In this document: one piece after another, positions 1-5,517 of the stretch
Numbering within the stretch: position 1 is the stretch's first letter
Layout: each line of letters opens with the position of its first letter
Assembly: GCA_947645535.1 (NCBI GenBank)
Contig: CANSDD010000083.1
Span: forward strand, 1-5,536
Origin: an uncultured Mycoplasmatota bacterium
GTDB lineage: Bacteria > Bacillota_I > Bacilli_A > RF39 > UBA660
DNA: 5,536 nucleotides
Direction of reading: 5' to 3'
Position numbers and translations under genes: made by a program
Notes under the pieces: model-generated
Told to the model about the DNA's origin: nothing
What the model saw: the letters and a program-made list of their open reading frames with translations, nothing else
Databases searched by the model: none

Positions 1-51
1 AATACACAACAAATAGGAAATCTATTGACACAGTTTTTAGTGATGTTATAA
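1..51 (+). pseudogene. Possible C-terminal end of an IS256-type transposase (partial, cut by window edge)
   Basis: Frame 1 is open from the window edge to a TAA at 49-51 and reads NTQQIGNLLTQFLVML. Transposases of the IS256/mutator family usually end with a pattern like W-G-x-x-x-x-Q-L-x-I-x-F, and the G-x-x-x-x-Q-F-L-V-M stretch resembles it, with isoleucine in place of the tryptophan. The stop lies 78 bp before the presumed end of the element, which is normal for this family. Frame 3 is also open, from base 3 to a TAA at 93-95, so the true reading frame is not certain. Only 16 residues are visible, so whether the gene is intact upstream cannot be said. This call leans on the terminal sequence next to it. 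Confidence 0.3.
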
Positions 52-52
52 T
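25..52 (+). promoter_or_regulatory. Consensus sigma-A promoter with extended -10
   Basis: The -35 box TTGACA (25-30) and the -10 box TATAAT (47-52) both match consensus, with a 16-bp spacer, and TG at 44-45 forms an extended -10. The start of transcription would be near 58-60. No credible gene lies between there and the hairpin at 130-153, so the transcript would be a short RNA of about 95 nt, or would run antisense into the DUF1540 gene. The promoter sits inside the presumed insertion-sequence end, so it may be an outward-facing promoter or a chance match within AT-rich coding sequence. Confidence 0.5.
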
Positions 53-66
53 GAAGAAAAAGAACC

Positions 67-126
67 ATCATTTTGATGATTCCAACGGAAGGTAAAATTT
101 ACCATTTACACAACTTTTTCGAAAGT
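67..126 (+). other. Cluster of three short palindromes downstream of the promoter
   Basis: Three small inverted repeats follow one another: ATCAT/ATGAT with a TTTG loop (67-80), GGTAA/TTACC with a 3-base loop (91-103), and ACTTT/AAAGT with a TTCG loop (113-126). As RNA they would give a chain of weak hairpins ending at the terminator-like hairpin. I do not recognise a named riboswitch or small-RNA family here. The simplest reading is that the latter two are part of the insertion-sequence end. Confidence 0.35.
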
Positions 127-129
127 CTC

Positions 130-153
130 AAAAAAAGCAAAGTTTGCTTTTTA
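130..153. terminator. Bidirectional A/T-rich hairpin terminator
   Basis: AAAAAGCAA (132-140) pairs with TTGCTTTTT (144-152) around an AGT loop. On the minus strand the hairpin overlaps the TAA stop of the DUF1540 gene and ends in seven T residues, a usable intrinsic terminator. On the plus strand it has five T residues and could end the transcript from the promoter at 25-52. The stem has only two G-C pairs, so termination may be weak. Confidence 0.5.
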
Positions 154-318
154 ATGTTCTTTCTTTCTGTAACTATTACACATAGTCGCTTCTTTTTCAT
201 TATTACTTCCACAATTACATACTTTTATTTCATTTAGTTCACAAGTATTGATACTTTCATCACAGAAATAACAATTATGAACAGAACAATGAATTGTTTG
301 TTTATCTTTTTCTTTCAT
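151..318 (-). CDS. DUF1540 family small cysteine-rich protein
   Basis: This 55-residue protein starts at the ATG read from 318 down and stops with TAA at 153-151. It has seven cysteines (C11, C16, C19, C26, C34, C36, C47) in the layout hallmark of DUF1540: residues 9-19 read IHCSVHNCYFC, then C26, an I-K-V at 31-33, and a final M-C-N-S-Y at 46-50. DUF1540 proteins are short, presumed metal-binding proteins common in Bacillota; their function is not established. There is no signal peptide or membrane segment, so it is probably cytosolic. A GGTGA (324-328, minus) ahead of the ATG can serve as ribosome binding site. The gene is divergent from the operon starting at 421 and ends in the hairpin at 130-153. 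The regular cysteine pattern makes chance very unlikely. Confidence 0.85.
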   Translation of the reverse strand: MKEKDKQTIHCSVHNCYFCDESINTCELNEIKVCNCGSNNEKEATMCNSYRKKEH

Positions 319-334
319 TATTATCACCAATATT

Positions 335-363
335 ATTATAAAACCAATTTTTACTTTTATTCA
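335..363 (-). promoter_or_regulatory. Weak candidate promoter for the DUF1540 gene
   Basis: On the minus strand a perfect TATAAT lies at 340-335. The matching -35 position, 17 bp upstream, reads TGAATA, which fits consensus poorly. The predicted start of transcription would leave a leader of only about ten bases before the ATG. The 102-bp divergent gap (319-420) is nearly all A and T, so such -10 matches are easy to find by chance. No clear promoter for the plus-strand operon was found there; the best guess, TTCATA at 360-365 with TAATAT at 383-388, is weak. Confidence 0.22.
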
Positions 364-405
364 TATCCTTTTTATTTTTACATAATATACATTAGAGTAA
401 AAAAG

Positions 406-414
406 AAAGGGAGG
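406..414 (+). promoter_or_regulatory. Ribosome binding site that fixes the start at 421
   Basis: AAAGGGAGG lies six bases before the ATG at 421 and is a near-ideal Shine-Dalgarno site. The frame could be extended upstream to an ATG at 277. That extension would be a Phe/Tyr/Lys-rich tail, would overlap the DUF1540 gene on the other strand, and has no such site. Confidence 0.85.
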
Positions 415-420
415 AAGCTT

Positions 421-1335
421 ATGGACAAAGTAACCATCGGAATACCTAGAGCACTTCATTATTATTACTACGGAACACTATGGACTTCATTTTTAGAAGA
501 ATTAGGATTTCGGGTTTTAGTGAGTCCTAAAACAACAAAAGACATTTTAACATCTGGTTGCAATTTATCTAATGATGAAATGTGTTTATCACTTAAAATT
601 TATTTTGGGCATGTTTATACTTTAGAATCAAAATGTGACTATATTTTAGTACCAAGAATTGATAATTATGGTGTAACAGAACAAACTTGCACAAATTTTC
701 TAGGACTTTTTGATATGGTTCAAAATTTTATTACAACTCCACTTTTAACTTATAATATAGATGAAGCACATCAAAAACATGAAATGAATGAATTTATCAA
801 ATTAGGTCTTTCTTTAGGAAAAGGAAAGGAACAATCAAAACTTGCTTATATTCATAGTTTCAAAAAATGGTTAAAAGAAAATAAAATACGAAAAAAAGAA
901 GAAAGTAAAAAATTAAATAGTCAAAAAATAAAAATACTATTAGTAAGTCATCCATATAATATAGAAGATCCTTATATTGGAAGTGAAATATTAAAATTAT
1001 TAAAAAATATGAATGTAGAGGTTATTATGGCAGAAGCCTTTATTAGTAGAGAAGGTAATAAGAAAGCTTTAGAATTATCTCCAAATTTATATTGGAAATA
1101 TAATAAAGAACTAATTGGTACAATACCTTTATTACAAAAGCAAATAGATGGCATTTTGTATGTATCATCATTTCCTTGCGCTTTAGATTCATTAGTGAAT
1201 GAACTAATGCTTAGAAAAATAAAAATGCCACATTTAAACCTTATTGTAGATGAAGAAAGTGGGAGTGCTGGAATGGAAACTAGATTAGAAAGCTTTATAG
1301 ATATTCTTTATGAAAAAAGAGAAAAAGCTAGGTAG
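421..1335 (+). CDS. DUF2229 / 2-hydroxyacyl-CoA dehydratase-like protein, first subunit
   Basis: This 304-residue protein belongs to the group related to the HgdB-type subunits of 2-hydroxyacyl-CoA dehydratases (DUF2229; COG3580/COG3581 type). Visible hallmarks are the N-terminal IGIPRALHYYYYG (6-18), a cysteine-bearing segment at 45-64 (C47, C55, ending in YFGH), C72 and C90, then FPCALDS (251-257) and the closing D-E-E-S-G-S-A-G-x-x-TRLE block (277-290). A lysine-rich linker (150-170) separates the two halves. In relatives such cysteines hold an iron-sulfur cluster that receives electrons from an ATP-driven activase, and here the activase is the third gene of the operon. The last 26 bp overlap the next gene. 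In many Clostridia these modules are joined in one very long polypeptide, but here they are separate. The substrate is unknown, and a role in CoA-ester dehydration is not shown by the sequence. Family is confident, function is not. Confidence 0.82.
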   Translation: MDKVTIGIPRALHYYYYGTLWTSFLEELGFRVLVSPKTTKDILTSGCNLSNDEMCLSLKIYFGHVYTLESKCDYILVPRIDNYGVTEQTCTNFLGLFDMVQNFITTPLLTYNIDEAHQKHEMNEFIKLGLSLGKGKEQSKLAYIHSFKKWLKENKIRKKEESKKLNSQKIKILLVSHPYNIEDPYIGSEILKLLKNMNVEVIMAEAFISREGNKKALELSPNLYWKYNKELIGTIPLLQKQIDGILYVSSFPCALDSLVNELMLRKIKMPHLNLIVDEESGSAGMETRLESFIDILYEKREKAR

Positions 1336-2389
1336 CATTACATTTCCACAAATGGGAGATTATGCCATTCCAGCAAATTTTCTACTTTCCCATATTCTTC
1401 ATAATAAAATAATTGTACCAAAGAAAATCACATCTAGAACGATAGAATTAGGTACCAAGTATAGTCCAGAATTTGTCTGTACTCCTTTTAAATATACACT
1501 TGGAACATTGCTAGAAGGATTAGAGAATGGAGCTAATATTTTAATTCAAGCAGGAGGCGGATGTAGATATGGTTATTATGCTGAACTTCAAGAACAAATT
1601 TTAAAAGATCTAGGATATGATTTTAAATTTTATAATTTAGTTGTGGCAGGACATACAGATGTCAAAAGAATTTATCATATGATGAAAGAAATAGATCCTA
1701 AGTTTCATGTTTTAAAAGGAATTTATTACTTACTTATTACCAAGCAAATGATAAAGTATATGGATGATATAGACCATTATATTAGGGGCAATATAGGATT
1801 TGAAGTAGAAAAAGGTAGCTTTTTAAAATTAAAAGAAGAAATGTTAAAAAACTTTTCTAAAGTAAATAATCCATTAAAATTACATTATCTTTATCGTAAA
1901 TATAAGAAAAAATTTAAAGAAATAAAAATAAATAAACCAAACGATGTTTTAAAAATTGGTATTATTGGAGAACTTTATACGGTGATGGAACCATATTCTA
2001 ATTATGAGCTTGAAAAAGAGCTAGCTTCTATGCATATAGAAGTAAAAAGATTTACCAATGTGTATTACTTATTATTTGAAAAACATAAAAAAATTAAACA
2101 GTATTTAAAAAATACAAAAAAATATATAACATATCAAATGGGGGCAGATGCAGCAGATAATATAGGAAGAGCAAAAGAATTATGTTTAGATAGATATGAT
2201 GGAATTATTCATATTAAATCATCTTTTTGTACTCCTGAAATTAGTGCGATGCCAATCATTTCTAAAGTATGTAATGACTATCATGTTCCTGTTATATTTT
2301 TTAGTTTTGATTCAAATACATCAGAAGTTGGTATAAAAACAAGATTAGAAGCATTTTATGATATGCTTCTTATGAGGAGGAAATTGTGA
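1310..2389 (+). CDS. 2-hydroxyacyl-CoA dehydratase (HgdB)-like protein, second subunit
   Basis: The protein has 359 residues. It opens with SITFPQMGDYAIP (9-21), carries FVCTPFKYTLGTLLEG (55-70) and IQAGGGCRYGYYAEL (79-93), a basic linker (about 190-210), and a second domain starting IGIIGELYTVMEPYSNYELE (216-235). It ends with SSFCTPE (304-310) and D-S-N-T-S-E-V-G-x-x-TRLE (334-347). C57, C85 and C307 are the best candidate cluster ligands. This is the COG3580/3581-type partner of the preceding gene, and their C-terminal blocks are clearly homologous, so the two probably form a heterodimer. The ATG at 1310 lies inside the preceding gene and has no visible Shine-Dalgarno site, which suggests translational coupling. 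The next in-frame ATG (residue 15) would remove the conserved N-terminus, so 1310 is kept. It ends in TGA, overlapping the activase start by 4 bp. Substrate unknown. Confidence 0.82.
   Translation: MKKEKKLGSITFPQMGDYAIPANFLLSHILHNKIIVPKKITSRTIELGTKYSPEFVCTPFKYTLGTLLEGLENGANILIQAGGGCRYGYYAELQEQILKDLGYDFKFYNLVVAGHTDVKRIYHMMKEIDPKFHVLKGIYYLLITKQMIKYMDDIDHYIRGNIGFEVEKGSFLKLKEEMLKNFSKVNNPLKLHYLYRKYKKKFKEIKINKPNDVLKIGIIGELYTVMEPYSNYELEKELASMHIEVKRFTNVYYLLFEKHKKIKQYLKNTKKYITYQMGADAADNIGRAKELCLDRYDGIIHIKSSFCTPEISAMPIISKVCNDYHVPVIFFSFDSNTSEVGIKTRLEAFYDMLLMRRKL
2374..2380 (+). promoter_or_regulatory. Ribosome binding site supporting a GTG start at 2386
   Basis: GAGGAGG, an ideal Shine-Dalgarno site, sits five bases before GTG at 2386 and lies within the last codons of the preceding gene. 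The GTGA overlap of start and stop is typical of coupled translation. Confidence 0.8.
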
Positions 2390-3324
2390 GAAAAGGATAT
2401 TTAGGAATTGATATAGGTTCTATTTCGACAAAAGGTGTTATTTTAGATGAAGAAAACAATATTTTAGAATCACTTTATATTTGGACAGAAGGAAATCCAA
2501 TAAAAGCGGTAAAAAGGTTATTAAAAGAACTAAAAGAACAATTAGATGAAGATGTAGAAATTTATGGAATAGGAACAACAGGGAGTGCTAGAAAGCTCAT
2601 TGGACTTATGGTAGATGCGAATATTGTGAAGAATGAAATTACAGCTCATGCAGTTGGCACAACACATTTTTATCCCAATGTAAAAACAATTTTAGAAATT
2701 GGTGGGCAAGATTCAAAAATAATTTTATTAAATGATAGTATTATTACAGATTATGCAATGAATACCTTATGTGCAGCAGGTACAGGAGCTTTTTTATCTA
2801 GTCAGGCAAAAAGACTAGGAGTAGAAATAAATGATTTTGGCATGCTTGCTTTGAAATCTAGAAATCCAGTCAAAATAGCGGCTAGATGTACTGTTTTTGC
2901 AGAATCTGATTTAATTCATAAAGCACAAGTAGGATATCCAAAAGAAGATATTATCGCAGGTTTATGTCGTAGTGTAGTATTAAATTATTTAAATAATGTA
3001 GGAAAAGGGAAAAAAATAGAAAAACCGATTATTTTTCAAGGTGGAGTTTCTAAAAATGAAGGTGTTGTTAAATATTTTAGAGAAATTTTAAATGCTGATG
3101 TAATTGTAGATTCAAATAGTCATCTAATGGGAGCAATTGGGATTGCGTTACTTGCCCACAGTCATGAAGATGGGAAAAAACGAACTTTAAATATTGCTGA
3201 TATTTCCTTTGAAACAAAAGGAAGAGAATGTGATAAATGTTCCAATCACTGTGAGATACTTAGAATCTATAAAGATCATACTTTCATTGAATCATGGGGA
3301 AGTAAATGTGGAAAAATTTCATAA
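2386..3324 (+). CDS. BadF/BadG/BcrA/BcrD-type ATPase, CoA-dehydratase activase (HgdC-like)
   Basis: This 312-residue protein is an ASKHA-fold ATPase of the 2-hydroxyglutaryl-CoA dehydratase activator family (COG1924). Nucleotide-binding motifs are in order: GIDIGSISTKGVIL (7-20), GIGTTGSARK (61-70), EIGGQDSK (104-111), GGVSKNEGV (219-227) and LMGAIGIALL (247-256). C129, in LCAAGTGAFL, and C168, in ARCTVFAESD, are 39 residues apart. This is the spacing of the two cysteines through which the HgdC homodimer holds one bridging [4Fe-4S] cluster. A further C282/C285/C289 plus C308 group at the C-terminus looks like a second metal site, absent from short HgdC. Family role: ATP hydrolysis drives one-electron transfer at very low potential to the partner protein, in the cytosol under anaerobic conditions. 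Here the partners would be the two upstream genes. It starts at GTG with a strong ribosome binding site. Motifs are intact; the physiological target is unknown. Confidence 0.92.
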   Translation: MRKGYLGIDIGSISTKGVILDEENNILESLYIWTEGNPIKAVKRLLKELKEQLDEDVEIYGIGTTGSARKLIGLMVDANIVKNEITAHAVGTTHFYPNVKTILEIGGQDSKIILLNDSIITDYAMNTLCAAGTGAFLSSQAKRLGVEINDFGMLALKSRNPVKIAARCTVFAESDLIHKAQVGYPKEDIIAGLCRSVVLNYLNNVGKGKKIEKPIIFQGGVSKNEGVVKYFREILNADVIVDSNSHLMGAIGIALLAHSHEDGKKRTLNIADISFETKGRECDKCSNHCEILRIYKDHTFIESWGSKCGKIS

Positions 3325-3377
3325 AAGTTAGGATTTTAGAAAAATATATAGTATATTATAATTGAGGGGGAAATAAT

Positions 3378-3406
3378 TTGACAAGTTTTCAAATATAGTG
3401 TATAAA
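3378..3406 (+). promoter_or_regulatory. Sigma-A promoter of topA
   Basis: TTGACA (3378-3383) and TATAAA (3401-3406) are separated by 17 bp, an almost perfect vegetative promoter. Transcription would start near 3413, giving a leader of about 20 bases. No convincing terminator is visible between the activase stop (3324) and this promoter, so read-through from the upstream operon could also contribute. A second TATAAT at 3357-3362 has no recognisable -35 box. Confidence 0.75.
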
Positions 3407-3420
3407 TTAGAAATGACATA

Positions 3421-3428
3421 AAGGAAGT
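3421..3428 (+). promoter_or_regulatory. topA ribosome binding site
   Basis: AAGGAAGT, followed by a short spacer to ATG at 3434, fixes the start that gives the conserved N-terminus MGKKLVIVES. Confidence 0.75.
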
Positions 3429-3433
3429 GAACT

Positions 3434-5464
3434 ATGGGAAAAAAATTAGTGATTGTCGAATCACCACATAAAGCAACAACAATATCAAAATATTTAGGAA
3501 AAGATTATGAAGTAGTTTCTAGTAAAGGACATGTAAGAGATTTATCAACAAAAGGAAAATACGGTTTTGGAGTAGATATAGAAGAACATTTTAAACCAGA
3601 TTACGTTCCAATTAAAGGAAAAAAGAAATTGATTGATGAACTGAAAAAAGATGCAAAAGATTCAGATTTTGTCTATCTTGCAAGCGACCCTGATCGTGAA
3701 GGAGAAGCAATTGCTTGGCATTTATATGATGCATTAGGATTAAAAGAAGAAAAATATAATCGTATTGTATTTAATGAAATTACCAAAAATGCAGTATTAG
3801 AATCATTTGAAAAAGCGAGAAAAATTGATCAAGATTTGGTAAACAGTCAAGAGACTAGAAGAATTTTAGATCGTATTATTGGATTTCGTTTAAGTAAGCT
3901 CATTCAATCAAAAACAGATGGAAGTAGTGCTGGAAGAGTACAGAGTGTTGCCCTTAAATTAGTAGTCGATAGAGAAAGAGAAATAGAAGCATTTAAAGCG
4001 GAAGAATACTGGACTATTACCTCTTTCTTTAAAGAATTTGAAGCAGATTTATTTTCATATAATCATAAAGAAATTGAAATGAAAGATGAAGAAGCTGCAA
4101 ATAAAGTTTTAAGTGAATTAAAAGATGATTTTAAAATAGAAAGTGTAGAGAAAAAGACAAAAAACAAACCATCAAAAGTTCCTTTTATTACGAGTACATT
4201 ACAACAAGAAGCATCTTCAAAACTTGGAATGACTTCAAAAAAGACGATGAGTATTGCTCAAAAATTATATGAAGGAATTGAACTAGAACATGAAACAGTC
4301 GGTTTAATTAGTTACATGCGTACTGATTCGATTCGTCTTTCTGATGAATTTGTAAAAGAAACATATGGATATATTAATGATAAATATGGAAAAAATTATG
4401 TTGGTCATGTAAAACAAGGAAAGAAAAAAGAAAATGTGCAAGATGCTCACGAAGCAATTCGACCAACTAGCATTAATAGAGATCCACTTTCTATCAAACA
4501 GTATTTGACACCTGATGAATATAAACTTTATAGACTGATTTATTATCGTGCATTAGCTTCTTTAATGGCAGATGCGAAAACAGATAATACAACGGTTATT
4601 TTAGATAATCAAAATTATCAGTTTAAAATGGCAGGACAAGTAATTGTATTTGATGGATATTTAAAAGTATATTCTGATTATGAAGATACAAAAGATCAGA
4701 GTTTACCAGTTTTGAATGTAAATGAAGTATTAACAGCTGAAAATATAGAAAAAGAACAACATTTTACAAAACCACCTGCTAGATATACAGAAGCAAAACT
4801 AATTAAAGAGATGGAAGAGCTTGGAATAGGTAGACCTAGTACTTATGCAACAACAATGGAAACATTAAAGACAAGAGGATATGTAACTGTTACTGAAAAG
4901 AAGTTTGTTCCAACAGAAATTGGAATAGAAATTACCGATAAATTACAAGAATATTTTTCTCATCTAATCAATGTAAAATATACTGCCAATATGGAAGAAG
5001 ATTTAGATAAAATTGCGGAAGGAGATATTGTTTGGTATGATACATTACAAAGTTTCTATGATGAATTTGAACCAAGTATCAAACATGCATTTGATTCAAT
5101 GCCAAAAAAGGAAGCAGAAAAAACAGGAGAAGATTGTCCAAATTGCGGAAATCCATTAGTCATTAGAAAAGGAAAATATGGAAGTTTTACTGCTTGTAGC
5201 AATTATCCTGAGTGTAAATATATAAAATCAGAACCAAAAGAGGTAATTGAAGTAGCTGATTGTCCAAATTGCGATGGAAAAATAGTTGAAAAAAAATCAA
5301 AAAAAGGAAAAGTATTTTATGGATGTAATCAATATCCAACTTGTAAAACAGCATATTGGGATAAACCAATTGGTAGATTTTGTCCAAAATGTAAGAGTAT
5401 GCTTGTAGAGAAAAAGGGAAAAAATCCAAAAATAAAATGTAGTAGTTGTGATTATACAGAGTAG
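3434..5464 (+). CDS. topA: DNA topoisomerase I (type IA), complete
   Basis: This 676-residue enzyme relaxes negatively supercoiled DNA by cutting one strand, holding the 5' phosphate on a tyrosine, passing the other strand and resealing. The N-terminal TOPRIM domain (about 1-115) has the catalytic glutamate E9 in IVESPHKA and the metal-binding DPDREGE (85-91). The core follows, with SAGRVQSVAL (165-174). The active-site tyrosine is Y295 in ISYMRTDS, and the conserved DAHEAIRPT (337-345) and GIGRPSTYA (464-472) blocks are present. Three C-terminal four-cysteine zinc ribbons are complete: C568/C571/C588/C594, C610/C613/C631/C637 and C650/C653/C669/C672. Length and layout are normal for Bacillota TopA. 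It has its own promoter and terminator, so it is a separate transcription unit from the activase operon. All key residues are present; no sign of decay. Confidence 0.98.
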   Translation: MGKKLVIVESPHKATTISKYLGKDYEVVSSKGHVRDLSTKGKYGFGVDIEEHFKPDYVPIKGKKKLIDELKKDAKDSDFVYLASDPDREGEAIAWHLYDALGLKEEKYNRIVFNEITKNAVLESFEKARKIDQDLVNSQETRRILDRIIGFRLSKLIQSKTDGSSAGRVQSVALKLVVDREREIEAFKAEEYWTITSFFKEFEADLFSYNHKEIEMKDEEAANKVLSELKDDFKIESVEKKTKNKPSKVPFITSTLQQEASSKLGMTSKKTMSIAQKLYEGIELEHETVGLISYMRTDSIRLSDEFVKETYGYINDKYGKNYVGHVKQGKKKENVQDAHEAIRPTSINRDPLSIKQYLTPDEYKLYRLIYYRALASLMADAKTDNTTVILDNQNYQFKMAGQVIVFDGYLKVYSDYEDTKDQSLPVLNVNEVLTAENIEKEQHFTKPPARYTEAKLIKEMEELGIGRPSTYATTMETLKTRGYVTVTEKKFVPTEIGIEITDKLQEYFSHLINVKYTANMEEDLDKIAEGDIVWYDTLQSFYDEFEPSIKHAFDSMPKKEAEKTGEDCPNCGNPLVIRKGKYGSFTACSNYPECKYIKSEPKEVIEVADCPNCDGKIVEKKSKKGKVFYGCNQYPTCKTAYWDKPIGRFCPKCKSMLVEKKGKNPKIKCSSCDYTE

Positions 5465-5484
5465 AATACTGCTCTGTTTTAATT
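5456..5484 (+). terminator. Rho-independent terminator of topA
   Basis: ACAGAGTAG (5456-5464) pairs with CTGCTCTGT (5469-5477) in a 9-bp stem with one T-G wobble and an AATA loop, followed by TTTTAATT. The topA stop codon TAG lies inside the left arm, so the hairpin sits unusually tight against the gene. Confidence 0.75.
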
Positions 5485-5496
5485 ATCCTTTAGGGG

Positions 5497-5517
5497 GTAG
5501 TTGCGTAAAGCAACTAC
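5497..5517. repeat. Perfect 8-bp inverted repeat (hairpin)
   Basis: GTAGTTGC and GCAACTAC flank a GTAAA loop. It is preceded by GGGG and followed on the plus strand by six A residues, so it is not an intrinsic terminator in that direction; on the minus strand the T run comes before the stem, not after. It is more G+C-rich than its surroundings. It may belong to the palindrome that follows, as part of a mobile-element end or of a structured intergenic repeat. Confidence 0.6.

Larger units (their letters stand above)
1..129 (+). mobile_element. Right end of an IS256/mutator-family insertion sequence (partial)
   Basis: Read inward from 129 on the minus strand, the sequence starts GAGACTTTCGAAAAAGTTGT and continues GTAAATGG. 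IS256-family terminal inverted repeats typically carry a TTGTGTAAA core a little over ten bases in from the tip, and here that core is at 113-105 (minus). The end holds two small palindromes, GGTAAAATTTACC at 91-103 and a stem with a TTCG loop at 113-126. It abuts the hairpin that ends the neighbouring DUF1540 gene. The other end of the element and any target-site duplication lie outside the window. The family assignment is inferred from remembered motif resemblance, not from an alignment. Confidence 0.42.

Noticed and set aside
51..95. Small open frame MKKKNHHFDDSNGR
   Set aside because: Its ATG overlaps the -10 box of the promoter at 25-52, so that promoter cannot express it, and it has no ribosome binding site or recognisable family.
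58..153. A known riboswitch or tracrRNA-like RNA
   Set aside because: I compared the segment from memory with common riboswitch cores and with Cas9 tracrRNA and saw no matching conserved core; no CRISPR repeats or cas genes are in the window.
277..420. 48-residue N-terminal extension of the first DUF2229-like gene
   Set aside because: It is a low-complexity Phe/Tyr-rich stretch with no ribosome binding site, overlaps the DUF1540 gene on the other strand, and the strong Shine-Dalgarno site and conserved family start are at 421.
972..1154. 60-codon minus-strand open frame
   Set aside because: It lies wholly within the first dehydratase-like gene, has no family features, and is a shadow frame of AT-rich coding sequence.
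3341..3377. Second promoter or operator ahead of topA (TATATA-rich stretch and TATAAT at 3357-3362)
   Set aside because: There is no -35 match at a suitable distance and the repeats are imperfect A/T runs expected by chance in such DNA.
5187..5429. 80-codon minus-strand open frame opposite the topA zinc ribbons
   Set aside because: The Leu/Phe-rich composition is what the antisense of Lys/Glu-rich codons gives, and topA on the other strand is fully conserved.
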